This document shows, one piece after another, positions 34,571 through 44,966 of a stretch of 64,000 nucleotides of DNA. The translations under genes and the position numbers were made by a program. Source of the DNA: Hansfordia pulvinata. Lineage: Eukaryota > Ascomycota > Sordariomycetes > Xylariales. Within the stretch, counting starts at the first letter, position 1; each line of letters starts with the position of its first letter. Under the pieces are notes generated by a model. The model searched no databases, was not told the origin of the DNA, and saw only the letters and a list, made by a program, of their open reading frames with translations. The stretch spans positions 434,001-498,000 of the forward strand of contig BJKQ01000010.1 of the NCBI GenBank assembly GCA_006538405.1, written 5' to 3'.

Positions 34571-35630
34571 GCCAGGCAGTAAGTAAATTATCGATTTCTG
34601 GTTTTTATAATATAATTTAAAGCTTAAAAAGAAAGTTAATACGTACGACGGGGCGCTCGTTATTCACGTGCTTTATTTATATATTTATTTTATAATTATT
34701 TATAAGGTTTAAGATTAATTAACACTTTAATATAACGTTAAAAATAATATAAAGTGTATTTCTAGCTTTACTTAATATTGAAGTTTTTAACGTATACTTA
34801 TATAAGTGAAATAAATTAATAATAATAAAACTGAAGTTTTTATTTTATAAGAAAATCAAAAACAAACAATTGTTTTTAAATTACGCCGCGTTAAAAAAAA
34901 CTAAATATTATTATTAAATATTTTTAAATAAATCAAAACTTATAACTTAAAGTGAACTTAAATACTTATGCTTTAATATACACTTTTTATTAATAAAAAG
35001 ATTAATTTTATTAAAACTGAAATTTTAATTTTAATTATAATATTTAAGATATTATAATTGTATTAAAATTATATTACGTTTTTAAATTTCAGTTTTATTA
35101 AAAATTAATTTAAAAATACTTAGAATTATAGTTTTCACTTAAATTATAATATGACTTCTTTAAATTATATCCTTATATATTAAAAGAAATAAATTATAAT
35201 TAAACTGAAATTTTACTTTTACCGGTAAACTTATTATAATATCATTATTATTAAAATTCATTCTTAAAAAATAAAACTTTTACTTAAAATTATTTAAATA
35301 TTATTATAAAGATATATATAATGTTAATTTTATATTTTACTTTATTTCTTTTTTGAAAATTAATTCAATTAAAACTGAAATTTTATTTTAAGTGATGAAT
35401 TAATAATAGATTTAAAATTTTAAATCTTCGAGATTATAATAAATTTCAGTTTTATTTTAAGTTAAGTTATAAATCAAATTTTTAAGGATATAAGTCTTTT
35501 TTAAAGGAAAAGTATTATTATAAGCTATTTCGCCCTTTTTATTACTTAAAAAACGAACGAAACTTAATATTAAAAAAATACCTTTATACTTTACATTACC
35601 GATAAGATATCCTTCACTTATCCATTTTCA
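34571..35630. repeat. AT-rich island, probable RIP-degraded repeat
   Basis: About 1.06 kb consisting almost entirely of A and T, with abrupt edges against GC-rich DNA. No open frame of note survives. Such TA-rich blocks are the expected outcome of repeat-induced point mutation on transposon copies in Pezizomycotina. A 12-16 bp motif (core AAACTGAAATTT or its complement) recurs at about 34827, 35013, 35084, 35203, 35371 and 35441, in both orientations. That suggests remnants of an older repetitive unit. The original element cannot be identified. Confidence 0.75.
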
Positions 35631-36712
35631 ACGATCGAAGACGGCTTATATGCCCGTCGAGGTCCTTGAAACGACCTCTCCACCTTGAATCGATCTCCGC
35701 ACCCTTAATGATAACGGCCTGGGCGGCTTCCTTAGCTCGCATCACCTCCACGCGAGCCTGCCGGCCGGTGCCCACTCTACCAGGCAGCCAGTTTCTGGCG
35801 ACCCTCGAATCTCCGCCCGTCGCCCGCGTGCGGTTGCAACGTTGGGTGACTGCCAGACGCAACGCCGCACGGCGCGTCTCGGGCTGCACTGGCACTGGGC
35901 AGAGCCGGCAGCATGGGCGTCGAGGGCCAGAACAAAGTCCACGGAGCGCGGCTGCTCCCCTCTCTGCTTTTCGATGTCACCGATACAATGGCCTCGGCTG
36001 GCTGGACGACACGGCCGAGCCAAGTGCGATGGAATGGCCCGAGATGCGGCCGGCCGGCGACTCGACAACGAAAACCACGGCGGACCCGAGGAAAGACAGG
36101 GGCAGGGCCCCCGGGGCCGAAGTCGAAGCCGGGTCTCTGCGGTCGTCCATCCACCAGCCCCGGCCACAGCTTCGGACTCTGTCTCTCTCTCTCTCATCAG
36201 TGGGTTCCCCACGGGCCTCGCGGAGGATGAGGCGCGGGCCCACTCGGCCGGCGCGCGTGCCTGGACGGTGGCAGGGATGGCCGGCGGGCAGAGAGCGCGC
36301 CTGTTGTGGCCCGGCCTGCGAAAGGCAAGTGTGAGTGTCGGCGTGGCAGGGGTGGGTGGGACCGCAGGCAGCAGCATTTCTCTCCCAGCACGTGTCCCGT
36401 TGGCCCCGTCGAGCGAACAAAGGGGCTTACGGCCGTGGGACGACTGGCAGGGATAAAGCGCCGGCAGGTCTATAGGGAGTTCGGAGTCTCAAATCAAACG
36501 ACCTGCCCTTAAGGGAACCCAAGAGAATCACCAAGACAAAGGGCCGTCGAAACAAGGCCCGTGGTTGCTTTGAGGACGAGGCTCGGCCATATAACGAGCT
36601 GGATATCCGCAAGCCCCTTCCCCCCAAGGTCAGGTGAGGAGGGAGACAAGGGCCGACGGCAGACACCAGAAGCAACAACAGACAACGAAACTCGATCTTC
36701 AGCCCAGCTACG
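35631..36712. other. right flank of AT island and GH71 upstream region
   Basis: About 1.1 kb returning to normal GC. A minus-strand open frame of 93 codons (35614-35895) overlaps the island border. Its end (WRGRFKDLDGHISRLRSLKM) resembles coding sequence slightly and could be a remnant of a mobile element, but I cannot support it. The rest is probably promoter of the glucanase gene. Confidence 0.4.
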
Positions 36713-37779
36713 ATGCGGTTCTCACGATGGATCGGTGGCGCGGCGGCGCTGGCGGGCGTTGGCGGCGCGGTGCCGACGGGGGCGGAGGAGGTGGCGGCGC
36801 GCCAGGACGGGGCGGGCGAGCGGCTCGTGTTTGCGCACTTCATGGTGAGGACTCAAGCTTGATCAGATCACTGGCGGACCTGCGCGTTCCTCTCGGACTA
36901 GTACTGACCTCGGGGTTTGGGGGGGCCACAGATGGGCATTGTGTCCGGGCGGACGAGCGCGGAGGACTACGCGGGGGACATGGAGCGGGCGTCGGCGGCG
37001 GGCATCGACGCGTTCGCGCTCAACATCGGGACGGACGAGTGGACCGAGGAGCAGCTGGGGTACGCGTACGCGGCGGCGGCGGCGTCGGCGGGCGGCTTCA
37101 AGGTCTTCATCAGCTTCGACTTCAACTGGTTCTCGGCGGCGGAGGACGCGGCGGCGGTGGGGGCGATGATCGCCCGGTACGGCGGGGAGCCGGGGCAGCT
37201 GGTGGTGGAGGGCCGCCCCTTCGCGTCGACGTTCGCGGGGGACGGCGTCGACGTGGCGGCGGTGCGGGCGGCGGCGGGGGACGGCGGCGTCTTCTTCGTG
37301 CCGAACCTGGACCCGGCGCGGAGCGACCTGTCGCCGGCCGACGGGGCCTTCAACTGGATCGCGTGGCCCAACAACGGCAACAACAAGGCGCCGACCCCGG
37401 GCGCCAACGTGACCGTCGAGGAGGGCGACCAGGCCTACACCGACGCCCTGGCCGGCAAGCCTTTCATGGCGCGTAAGTCTTGCTTGCCTCGCCTTGCTTT
37501 GCCTTCATCGTGATACTGACGGACTGACTGACGGACGGACCTCGACAGCCGTCTCGCCCTGGTTCTTCACCCACTACGGCCCCGAGGTGTCGTACTCCAA
37601 GAACTGGGTCTTCCCCGGCGACCTGCTGTGGTACACGCGGTGGCAGCACCTGCTCGAGGCGGGCCCGCGCTTCGTCGAGATCATCACCTGGAACGACTAC
37701 GGCGAGTCGCACTACGTCGGGCCCCTGAGCTCGCCTCACAACGACGACGGCGCCTCCAAGTGGGCCAACGACATGTGAG

Positions 37780-37859
<80 letters not shown>

Positions 37860-38618
37860 GTCTCTCTGCCCTCACTGACTCCTCTCAGGCCGCACAACGG
37901 CTGGCTCGACATGGCCAAGCCCTTCATCGCGGCGTACAAGGCCGGCGCGACCGCCGTGGACGCGAGCCACGTGGGCGCCGACCAGCTGGTGTACTGGTAC
38001 CGCCCGCAGCTGACGGCGGCCGACTGCGACGCCACCGACACCACGATGCAGCCCGGCAACAACGACACGGGCAACTACTTCGAGGGCCGCCCGGACGGCT
38101 ACGCCACCCTCTCCGACTCGGTCTTCGTCGTCAGCCTGCTCCAGTCGCCCGCCCAGGTCCTCGTCGCCTCGGGTTCCTCCTCCGGTGACGAACAAACCTT
38201 CGACGCCCCCGCCGGCGCCGCCGCCTTCCAGGTGCCCCTGTCCGCGGGCCCGCAGCGCTTCGCCATCGCGCGCGGCGGCGCCGTCGTGGCGGGCGAGACC
38301 AGCCTGCGCGACGTGTCCGGCGGCAACTGCGACGCCTCGTGCGGCCTGTACAACTTCAACGCGTACGTCGGCACCGTGCCCCAGGCGGCCCCCTTCCCCG
38401 ACGAGCTGCCGGCCGAGGGCCTGGCCAGCCTGACCCAGGGCCTGCGCGTCTCGACCTGCTCCGCCGCGCCCTCGCTGGCCACCAGCACCCTGCCCTACGC
38501 GTCCGCCGCCTCCCTGGGCCAGGAGGCCTATCCCTCGGGCAGCAGCGGCGCGGTGGGCAAGCGTGCTGCCGGGGAGGCGGGTGTCGTCCCGCGCATCACG
38601 CCGGCGCCTCGTTTGTAA
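36713..38618 (+). CDS. GH71 alpha-1,3-glucanase (mutanase)
   Basis: Secreted glycoside hydrolase of family 71, which hydrolyses alpha-1,3-glucan such as that of fungal cell walls. Exons: 36713-36844, 36932-37472, 37549-37774 and 37889-38618. Introns are 87, 76 and 114 bp; the last is mostly a CT repeat. A signal peptide (MRFSRWIGGAAALAGVGGAV) precedes the catalytic domain: LVFAHFMMGIVSGRTSAEDY, ERASAAGIDAFALNIGTDEW, KVFISFDFNWFS, FFVPNLDPA, FNWIAWPNNGN, PVSPWFFTHYGPEVSYSKNW and FVEIITWNDYGESHYVG. The WNDYGES region is highly conserved in the family. A beta-rich C-terminal domain follows, without an obvious carbohydrate-binding module. Corrected protein is 542 aa; no frame break is visible. 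Confidence 0.93.
37783..37862 (+). repeat. (CT)n microsatellite inside an intron
   Basis: CT dinucleotide repeat, interrupted only by occasional TT, filling most of the third intron of the GH71 gene between a GTGAGT donor and a CTCTCAG acceptor. Confidence 0.9.
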
Positions 38619-39131
38619 GGTGAGGGCGGGGGAAGAGAGCCGGAGCCGGAGGAGGGGGGGTTTTATATATATAGCCATTTTTCACTTTCATGGTGTACAT
38701 ACGAAACCACAATATTCCATTCTGCAGCTGGCGCGCCACAGAGGGGGGAAGCGGGCTGCTCGGGCGCAGCTAGCTGCGTTTTTTCCTCATTTCGAGGAAT
38801 TTTATAATTCACATTATCATCTACACATAAGGTCGTGGCGACTGCAGCCACCCCAGGCTGTATACACCGTTGTCCCAGGCCAGTCAGTATTGTTGTGCAG
38901 CAGAGGAGTGCAAAGCGAGGTCAGGAGACGGCCATCGCCAGACTCCACTGCTTTAGGGCTATGCGTGACATGGAGGGGAAAATGCATGCACATCCCGAAG
39001 ATTCAGCAGCGGGTTGGTATGAGACATCTCCAGGGTGCTTGTTGGCGATGTCCGTTTGTGCTGGTCGAGGGATCCTCAACAAACTACGTCCATGGGTTCA
39101 ATTAGTGGCTCAAACGTTCATCAGCGGTTAA
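38619..39131. other. intergenic spacer
   Basis: 513 bp between the GH71 stop and the tRNA-Glu gene. I see no gene or repeat. Confidence 0.5.
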
Positions 39132-39213
39132 TCCCGTATAGTGTAACGGCTAACATACCTCGTTTTCATCACGAAAATCCGAGGAGCTCGGGGTTCGATT
39201 CCCCGTACGGGAG
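39132..39213 (+). tRNA. tRNA-Glu (anticodon UUC) with 10-nt intron
   Basis: A full cloverleaf can be drawn. The acceptor stem TCCCGTA pairs with TACGGGA, and the D arm AGTGTAACGGCTAACA is nearly identical in form to other fungal tRNA-Glu genes. The anticodon stem is CCTCG/CGAGG, and the T arm is CGGGG-TTCGATT-CCCCG. The anticodon TTC lies at 39165-39167. A 10-nt intron (39169-39178) sits one base after the anticodon, the standard position. A T-rich stretch (TTTCTTTT) follows shortly downstream as a possible RNA polymerase III terminator. Confidence 0.93.
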
Positions 39214-39995
39214 CACATTTCTTTTGACTTTGCGGTCTCCATCCGTGCCCCGCGAGTCTAGATCCTCTTTTGTCTTTTGCTCGTTAGCCCGAGACTTATA
39301 CTCCGGTGACTAATACGGCGTCTGGAGTCGAAGCCTGGCAAGTCCTGTACCAGTATGCGCCTGCACTCTGTCTGGGGCGGTCAGAGAGGCGGTCGAGTTT
39401 GGCTTCCACGGTCACTTTACACATATCCGTTGCGCAAGTCGAAAGGATCCCGGCCCTTTCGGTGGTCGGGAAAGTCCAGCATCGTGTACCCTCCAGCACT
39501 GCCGCAGGGGTTCTCGATGGCTTCAAGCTGCTTCCTCCCAAAGGGGCGACACGAGCACACCTACGTACGATCCATGGTTCTTCACCGATTTGCCTGCCTG
39601 CACTCGTGTCAATGTCGAGGCTCCCCATTGCCACTATAGAAGCGGTGCCCCCGGATTAGATCCGTCTGCCGACAGCCCGAGACAACGGCCCGACGGTCCG
39701 CAGCCCGTCAGAGTCAGAGTCAGGGTCTCCCGACGGCTGACAGATCCGCGCTATACTCACAGACGACAGGCCTGACAGACAGTACGACGGGTGATGGCGA
39801 GTTCATCGTGTTATTACAACGTGCAGCAGCATGCACGTATCCCTCCCTCCCTATAGCTGAGTGGAATTATGACCATCATCAGACCCCCCCGAAAACGCCC
39901 GCTCCTCCTTATGCTGCAAGGCAGACCAGACCCGCCAGACAGTCTGTATATAGCTTCGTCTCTCGCAGCCCCCCACCCGAGAATCTCTCACCAAC
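39214..39995. other. intergenic spacer
   Basis: About 780 bp between tRNA-Glu and the 3' end of the monooxygenase gene. I see no gene; short open frames are not protein-like. Confidence 0.5.
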
Positions 39996-40806
39996 TCAAC
40001 TGGGGGCGGCCGCGTCCAGCGAGCCCTTGGGGTTGTTGACCCAGGGCATCTTGCCGACGGCGTCGGGAAGGGGGCGAAGCTGAGGACCTGGCCGTTGGCC
40101 ATGAGGGGCAGCAGCCTGGCGCGGATCAGCTTGTCAAAGTTGACGCACAGCGGGACGAACCAGCGGTCGACGGCCCAGTTGAGCCAGCCGTCCCACGTCA
40201 GCAGGCGGCTCTGCTTCCAGTCGTCCTCGCACAGCGCGCGCGCCTCCCCGCGGCGGCGCTGGTAGTACCGCTCGAGCGCGGCCCCGACCTCTCCCGTCGA
40301 CGGGGACGACGACGCCGCCAGCAGGTCGTTGAGCTCGTTGGCCAGGGCGGCGGCCGAGTGCGCGCCGCAGTTGAAGCCCTGCCCGTTGATGCTCGTCATC
40401 TTGTGCGCCGCGTCGCCCAGCAGCGCCACCCGCCCGCCGTCGTGCCACCGCCCCGCCCAGCCCTGCTGCTGGTGCACGAGCACCGCCGCCCCCGGGTGCA
40501 TCCGCTGCGCCCACACCTCGCGCCACGTCAGCCCGGGCGCGATGTGCAGGTCCGCCGGCAGCTCCTCGAGCGCGAACGCCTCCATCTCGGCCGCCGAGAA
40601 GCCCCCGGCCCTAACGGTTGTCGTCGACGAGGGCGGCAGCGTCTTGATCAGGGCAAAGTGGTAGCCGTGCTCGCGGCTGCCGAACGTCTGGCACGCGACG
40701 CCGTCCCCGTGCAGCTCGTAGAAGCGCCCCGGCTTGAGGTGCGCGGGCGGCGTGAAGCGCCCGTAGATGCCCTTGTACGTCGCCGTCATCGGTTTCGCCT
40801 CCATCC

Positions 40807-40840
<34 letters not shown>

Positions 40841-41600
40841 GCTGCTGTCCTCCTCCCCCTTCTCCTTCTCCTTCTCCTCCCTCTCCCTCAGGCTCCGCTC
40901 CATCAGCTCGCGCGTCTTGCTGTGCACGCCGTCGGCGCCCACGACGACGGAGCCCTCGACGAAGCCGCCGCCGTCGCGCAGGCGCACCCGGACGCCCGTC
41001 GCCGTCGTCTCGATGCCGTCCACGCGCGCGCCCACCCGCACCCTGGCCTCCCGGTCCGCCAGGTTGTCGTACAGGCTTTCCACCAGGGTCTTGCGCGACA
41101 TGCCGATGGACTTGTAGAGGAAGCTTTTGGAGGTATGTGTCAGTGGTGATTCCACGTGGTGAGGGCGACTAAGGGGGTTTTCCCTTTCCAGAAAAGGATT
41201 TTTTTTTTAAAAAAAAAAGAAAGAAACAACAGAAAGGAGGGATAAACTCACTTCTCCTCGACCTCCTTCCAAATGGCAAACTCCCAGAACTCCTTGCCGC
41301 TCTGTACTGAAGTTTTAGCAACGTATCTCTCTTTTGGACTCTGCAAAAACTCACCGCCAGCACGTTGGCCTTGTCCTTGAGGATGCAGCAGCCGTCCAGG
41401 ACCCGGTCGCGGATGCCGAGCTGGTGCATGAGGCGGACGGTCTGGGGCCACAGGACGATGCCGGCGCCCGCGAAGCCCGAGATGGTGGGCGCGGCCTCGA
41501 GCACGACGTAGTCGATGTTGGCCTTTTGCAGGGCGTTGGCCATGTAGAGGCCGACGGGCCCGCCGCCCACGATGACGACCCGGAAGGTGGAGGTGCCCAT
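39996..41600 (-). CDS. FAD-dependent monooxygenase (aromatic hydroxylase type)
   Basis: Group A flavoprotein monooxygenase; such enzymes use NAD(P)H and oxygen to hydroxylate or epoxidise small substrates. Exons: 41600-41355, 41301-41252 and 41123-39996. The last acceptor was chosen for its CACTGACAC branch site; an upstream TAG acceptor is also in frame. The three classical motifs are present: VVIVGGGPVGLYMANAL (dinucleotide binding), VVVGADGVHSKTRELM (DG motif), and RVALLGDAAHKMTSINGQG (GD motif). A run of 11 Thr encoded by a CGT/ACG-type triplet repeat (about 40808-40842) interrupts the middle. Near the C-terminus the G run at 40065-40067 appears one base short (FAPFP|DAVGKMPWVNNPKG). Corrected length is 474 aa. 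No neighbouring biosynthetic genes indicate the substrate. Confidence 0.85.
40808..40842 (-). repeat. triplet repeat encoding poly-threonine
   Basis: A GTC/CGT triplet repeat on the + strand encodes 11 consecutive Thr in the monooxygenase between the DG motif region and the substrate-binding domain, preceded by a Glu/Lys-rich run. Confidence 0.85.
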
Positions 41601-41612
41601 GGTCTTTTTCTT

Positions 41613-41645
<33 letters not shown>

Positions 41646-43474
41646 CTCTCTCTCTCTTTTTTTCTCTCCTCTCTTTCAGATCCGGCAAATTGGCTAGGCT
41701 ATGGCGTAATGGGACGTGTGAGGGCAGTCAGCCAGCATAAAGAGGCAAGCGGCGATCCCTGGAGACTTATATATATGGTTCTGCGTGTTCAAAAGTGCAG
41801 AAACGGTACGATGAGCAAGCGGTTCGTTCCTTCGCCAGCCGGGGCTGACAGACCTGGCCAGGGGGAGGGTGCCCGGGCCCCGCACAGGCACCGACCGGGC
41901 ACCAGCGCGCGCGAGCACCGCCAGCCACCATGGGTGGTGGTGGTGTGCCGACCACGCCAAGCTGACCAGGTAGGCGGACGCTCAAAGGACACCTGGACGC
42001 CAGTGGGGGGCCACCCATCACCCATGGCTCAGCTGCTCCAACCGAAGGCGGGTCCGAGTCGAGCCGAGTCGAGTCGAGTCCACAGCCACGAGCGAGGGCG
42101 GCGGCCTCGCGGTGGCAATCTCACCGAACAGTCATCAGGTACGAAACTCGTAGACACACACAGTCAGGCAGACGGACAAGCAGACGGATGGACGGCCGGA
42201 AAGGCAGACTTGTACATCGTCGTCGGCGGTCTTTCTACTTTTTTTCTTCTTCTTTTTTCCCCCTCTCTTATAGCCCTCGGTATTCGCACTCGCGCTCTCT
42301 CTCTCTCTCACGTCTCTCGGCTGGCGACATGGGACTCAACGGAGAGGAGCCATGCCATCCACGGCCATTCTCACCAACAAAGTCGCTTCCTCGTGTGGCG
42401 TTTCTTCCCTCCCTCCTCCCTCCCCCCTCCTCCCCCGGCAGCCGGTTGGCGGCGATCGGGGACCGGCGCGACGGGACAGCCACAGGACAACGGGTCCGCC
42501 GGGGCCCTGACGGATGATGACTCGGCCGGGGTCGCCCGAATCATCCAAACGTGTTCGCTCGTACGAGGAGGGACGGCGGGTCGACTGTGATGACCGGCGA
42601 AACTCTCCCCTCCCTTACGCACTCCCATCGTCGGCAGAATCGCGGTGTGAGAGTCGGGCAGCGGTAGTGAGTGTCTTCTATTTTATTTTATTTTTGTCTC
42701 CGAAGGCGTGTCCCAGAATCTGTAGAGGGTACGGGTAATAACAGTAATCACTCCATCTGCCACATAAGAGGATCTGCTCGTACTATTTCCCCTTCGCCCC
42801 CCTCTAACTTCTCTTTTTTTAATCTGTCATGCATCCACCACGCGCGTCCAGAGTCTGCGTAAGCAACTAGTTAGGCACTCGTAGTCGTGTGGAATCCGAA
42901 TCCCGTGTCAACCGAGCCGCGATCTGGCCAAGCCGGGCAGGCCGAGCACAGCAATCCGTTCTGGCAACCTAGGTGGTCCCTCTCACTCCTGTGCAGTGCG
43001 CATAATCATAACAACCATGGATGCTTGACGTGTGGATACTCGATCCGCGGACGCCACGAGTCCGTGGGGCCTCCGTCTCTCAGCTGGGGCTGATGAGCCT
43101 TGTCTCTACGTACGGGTACTCGTGCTCCATACGGGTCGACGCCCTCCGTAGACTCGGGTGACTCGGCAGAGCAGGGCTGGACAGGGTGGTCGAATTATGC
43201 GTGTCGCCATCGGGTGTCATGTCGCCGCCGGGTATAATGCCGCCGTCGGGAATACGCGTAACAGCAGTCAGGGCCGTGTGTGTGTGTGTCCTCGAGGCCA
43301 TTGCCGGCGTACAAGGACGCGTACCCGCTCCCTGTCAGCAAAACTCCCCTGTCTACTAGTACATAGTCCCTCTCGACAACAAATCCCCTGGGATCCCTAC
43401 CGTCTGACACATCCGACGTGCCAAATTGATACACATCAGGAGAGACGTAAAAAAAAAAAAAGGAACTATCATGG
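41601..43474. other. monooxygenase upstream region and 3' flank of next gene
   Basis: About 1.9 kb. A CT/GT-rich repeat (about 41608-41670; GA-rich on the coding strand) directly precedes the monooxygenase ATG. GAGTCGAGTC-type short tandem repeats occur at about 42057-42080. Near matches to the recurrent octamer (AACTCGTA, CACTCGTA) lie at about 42145 and 42876. I see no credible gene; the long + strand open frame starting inside the monooxygenase is antisense shadow. Confidence 0.5.
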
Positions 43475-44578
43475 TCACACCACCACGACAGGATCGTCCC
43501 GCTCCGGCCTCGACACCGTCTTCCACCCGGACACGGCCGCGTTGTCGACGCCCAGCGAGCCGCAGCTGAGCGTGCCCCGGAACCGCCGGCACGCCTGCCC
43601 CGAGAAGACCAGGTACCCCGTGCCCCGGACGCGGACGCCCGCCCGCGCGGCGGCGCTCGAGGCCCGGGGGGTGGGGGCAAGCGCGGCGGCGGGGGGCGTC
43701 GTGGTCTCTTCTGCCGATGTCGATGTCGATGTCTCTGTCTCTGTCCCTGTCCCTGCCGGGCCGGGCGTCGTGGGAGCGGGAGGAGGAGTGCCGGCCGTGC
43801 CCTGCCAGGCCATCCAGAACTTGGGCGACCTGAAGCTGTTCTTCTCAAACGTCCGGTGCCGCCGGCGTGACCGTGCTTCGTCGTCGTCGTCGTCCTCCTC
43901 CTCTTCCTCCTCCTCGCTTTCTGTCTCTTCATCATCATCTTCTGCTTCTTCTTCTTCGTCTTCTTTTTTGTCATCATCATCTTCCTCCCCTTCCCCCTCC
44001 CCACCAGCCCTGCCCTTGTCGTCCCCCGCCTCCAAGCCCAACCCCTCCACGCCGACCCCGACCTCGGCGCCCACCCGGCGCAGCGCGGCGCGGCTGCCGG
44101 CCAGCACGACCGCCGCCGCCGCCCCGCCCGGGATCGTCGCCGCCCCCGGCGCCAGGTCCAGCGTGCCCACCAGGCCCTCCCCGCCGCCGGTGAGGCGGAG
44201 GATCTCCAGCCGCGAGGGAGCCGGGGTGGTCGCGCCGCCGCCGCCGCCGCCGCCCCTTCCACCGGACCACCTCTTCTCCTTGTCCTTGTTCCTGTTCTTG
44301 TTCTTCTTCTTCTTGCCATGATGAGATTCCTTGTTGTTGTTGTTGTGCTGCCCCCCCGCCGTTGGCCGCGCGGGCCACTTGACCTCGTAGGAGCCGAGCA
44401 TCTTGCGCACGTCCATGCTCGCGGCTCCTGCGGCTGCGGCTGCGGGTGCTGCTGCTGCTGATCCCGCACCACCCCGCGACTTTTTGTTGTTGGTGGTGGT
44501 TGCGCCGCCACCGCCGCCGCCGCGGTTGTGCACGTGGCGCGACGTGAAGACGGCTTCCTGCCAGTCGTCGTCGTCCAT
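43475..44578 (-). CDS. conserved acidic protein of unknown function (FEKNSF..KFW motif)
   Basis: A single exon encodes 367 aa. It starts MDDDDWQEAVFTSRHVHNRG, followed by a Gly/Ala/Asn-rich linker and a conserved segment (MLGSYEVKWPA). Then come LEILRLTGGGEGLVGTLDL, a very acidic stretch (poly Asp/Glu with TESEEEEEEE), RTFEKNSFRSPKFWMAWQG, and a C-terminal block (GTGYLVFSGQACRRFRGTLS, WKTVS). The order of short conserved blocks separated by low-complexity insertions, including the FEKNSF..PKFW..WQG motif, recurs in fungal proteins of unknown function as far as I remember. I do not assign a role. The in-frame extension upstream of the chosen Met has no conserved features. Triplet repeats make this gene prone to length variation. 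A TACGAGTA copy lies 25 bp upstream of the ATG. Confidence 0.72.
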   Translation of the reverse strand: MDDDDWQEAVFTSRHVHNRGGGGGGATTTNNKKSRGGAGSAAAAPAAAAAGAASMDVRKMLGSYEVKWPARPTAGGQHNNNNKESHHGKKKKNKNRNKDKEKRWSGGRGGGGGGGATTPAPSRLEILRLTGGGEGLVGTLDLAPGAATIPGGAAAAVVLAGSRAALRRVGAEVGVGVEGLGLEAGDDKGRAGGEGEGEEDDDDKKEDEEEEAEDDDEETESEEEEEEEDDDDDEARSRRRHRTFEKNSFRSPKFWMAWQGTAGTPPPAPTTPGPAGTGTETETSTSTSAEETTTPPAAALAPTPRASSAAARAGVRVRGTGYLVFSGQACRRFRGTLSCGSLGVDNAAVSGWKTVSRPERDDPVVVV

Positions 44579-44598
44579 GATTGCGGGTCGGCCACTCG

Positions 44599-44610
44599 CT
44601 CGTACGAGTA
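44599..44610. promoter_or_regulatory. CTCGTACGAGTA element next to start codon
   Basis: A palindromic CTCGTACGAG core containing TACGAGTA at 44603-44610, only 21-32 bp upstream of the ATG of the acidic protein gene; it may therefore lie in the 5' leader. Confidence 0.4.
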
Positions 44611-44890
44611 AGGACCCAGGGTGATCAGCGATTCCGCCTTGCTTCCGCGGCTTCCGCGCGCGTGAGCTGAACTGACTGACTGACTGGATGACTGACTGCG
44701 TCCAACTATGGTGCGAATCTGCGAGGGCGGCCCCCCGGGAGGCTGGGGAGAAGCTGGGTGCGGTTGCGCAAGGGTTGTCTCCTAAGGAAACCCGCGCGCA
44801 TCGGACAGCCTTGCGCAAGAAGGAAACACACCCCCGGTCTCGTGGTCACAAACGGGCATTGGACAGTGAACGGGGTACCGTTCCAGAGGA

Positions 44891-44906
44891 TTACTCGTAC
44901 GAGTAA
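44891..44906. promoter_or_regulatory. 16 bp palindrome TTACTCGTACGAGTAA
   Basis: Perfect inverted repeat made of TACTCGTA and TACGAGTA overlapping by two bases, 313 bp upstream of the acidic protein ATG. Dyad symmetry is what a dimeric DNA-binding protein would need; no protein is known to me for this site. Confidence 0.45.
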
Positions 44907-44958
44907 GGTACCAACTTAGTCTATGAGCGGTGCGGAGTTTTGGTCTGGTACGTACTGG

Positions 44959-44966
44959 TACGAGTA
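44959..44966 (-). promoter_or_regulatory. TACGAGTA octamer
   Basis: Copy of the recurrent octamer in the context GGTACGAGTACTG, 50 bp from the 16 bp palindrome. Confidence 0.3.

Noticed and set aside
41334..42590. 418-codon + strand open frame
   Set aside because: Its first part is antisense to monooxygenase exon 1 and the rest runs through CT/GT repeat; no protein family is visible.
39996..44578. Secondary-metabolite cluster around the FAD monooxygenase
   Set aside because: No polyketide synthase, peptide synthetase, terpene cyclase, P450 or cluster regulator is seen nearby.
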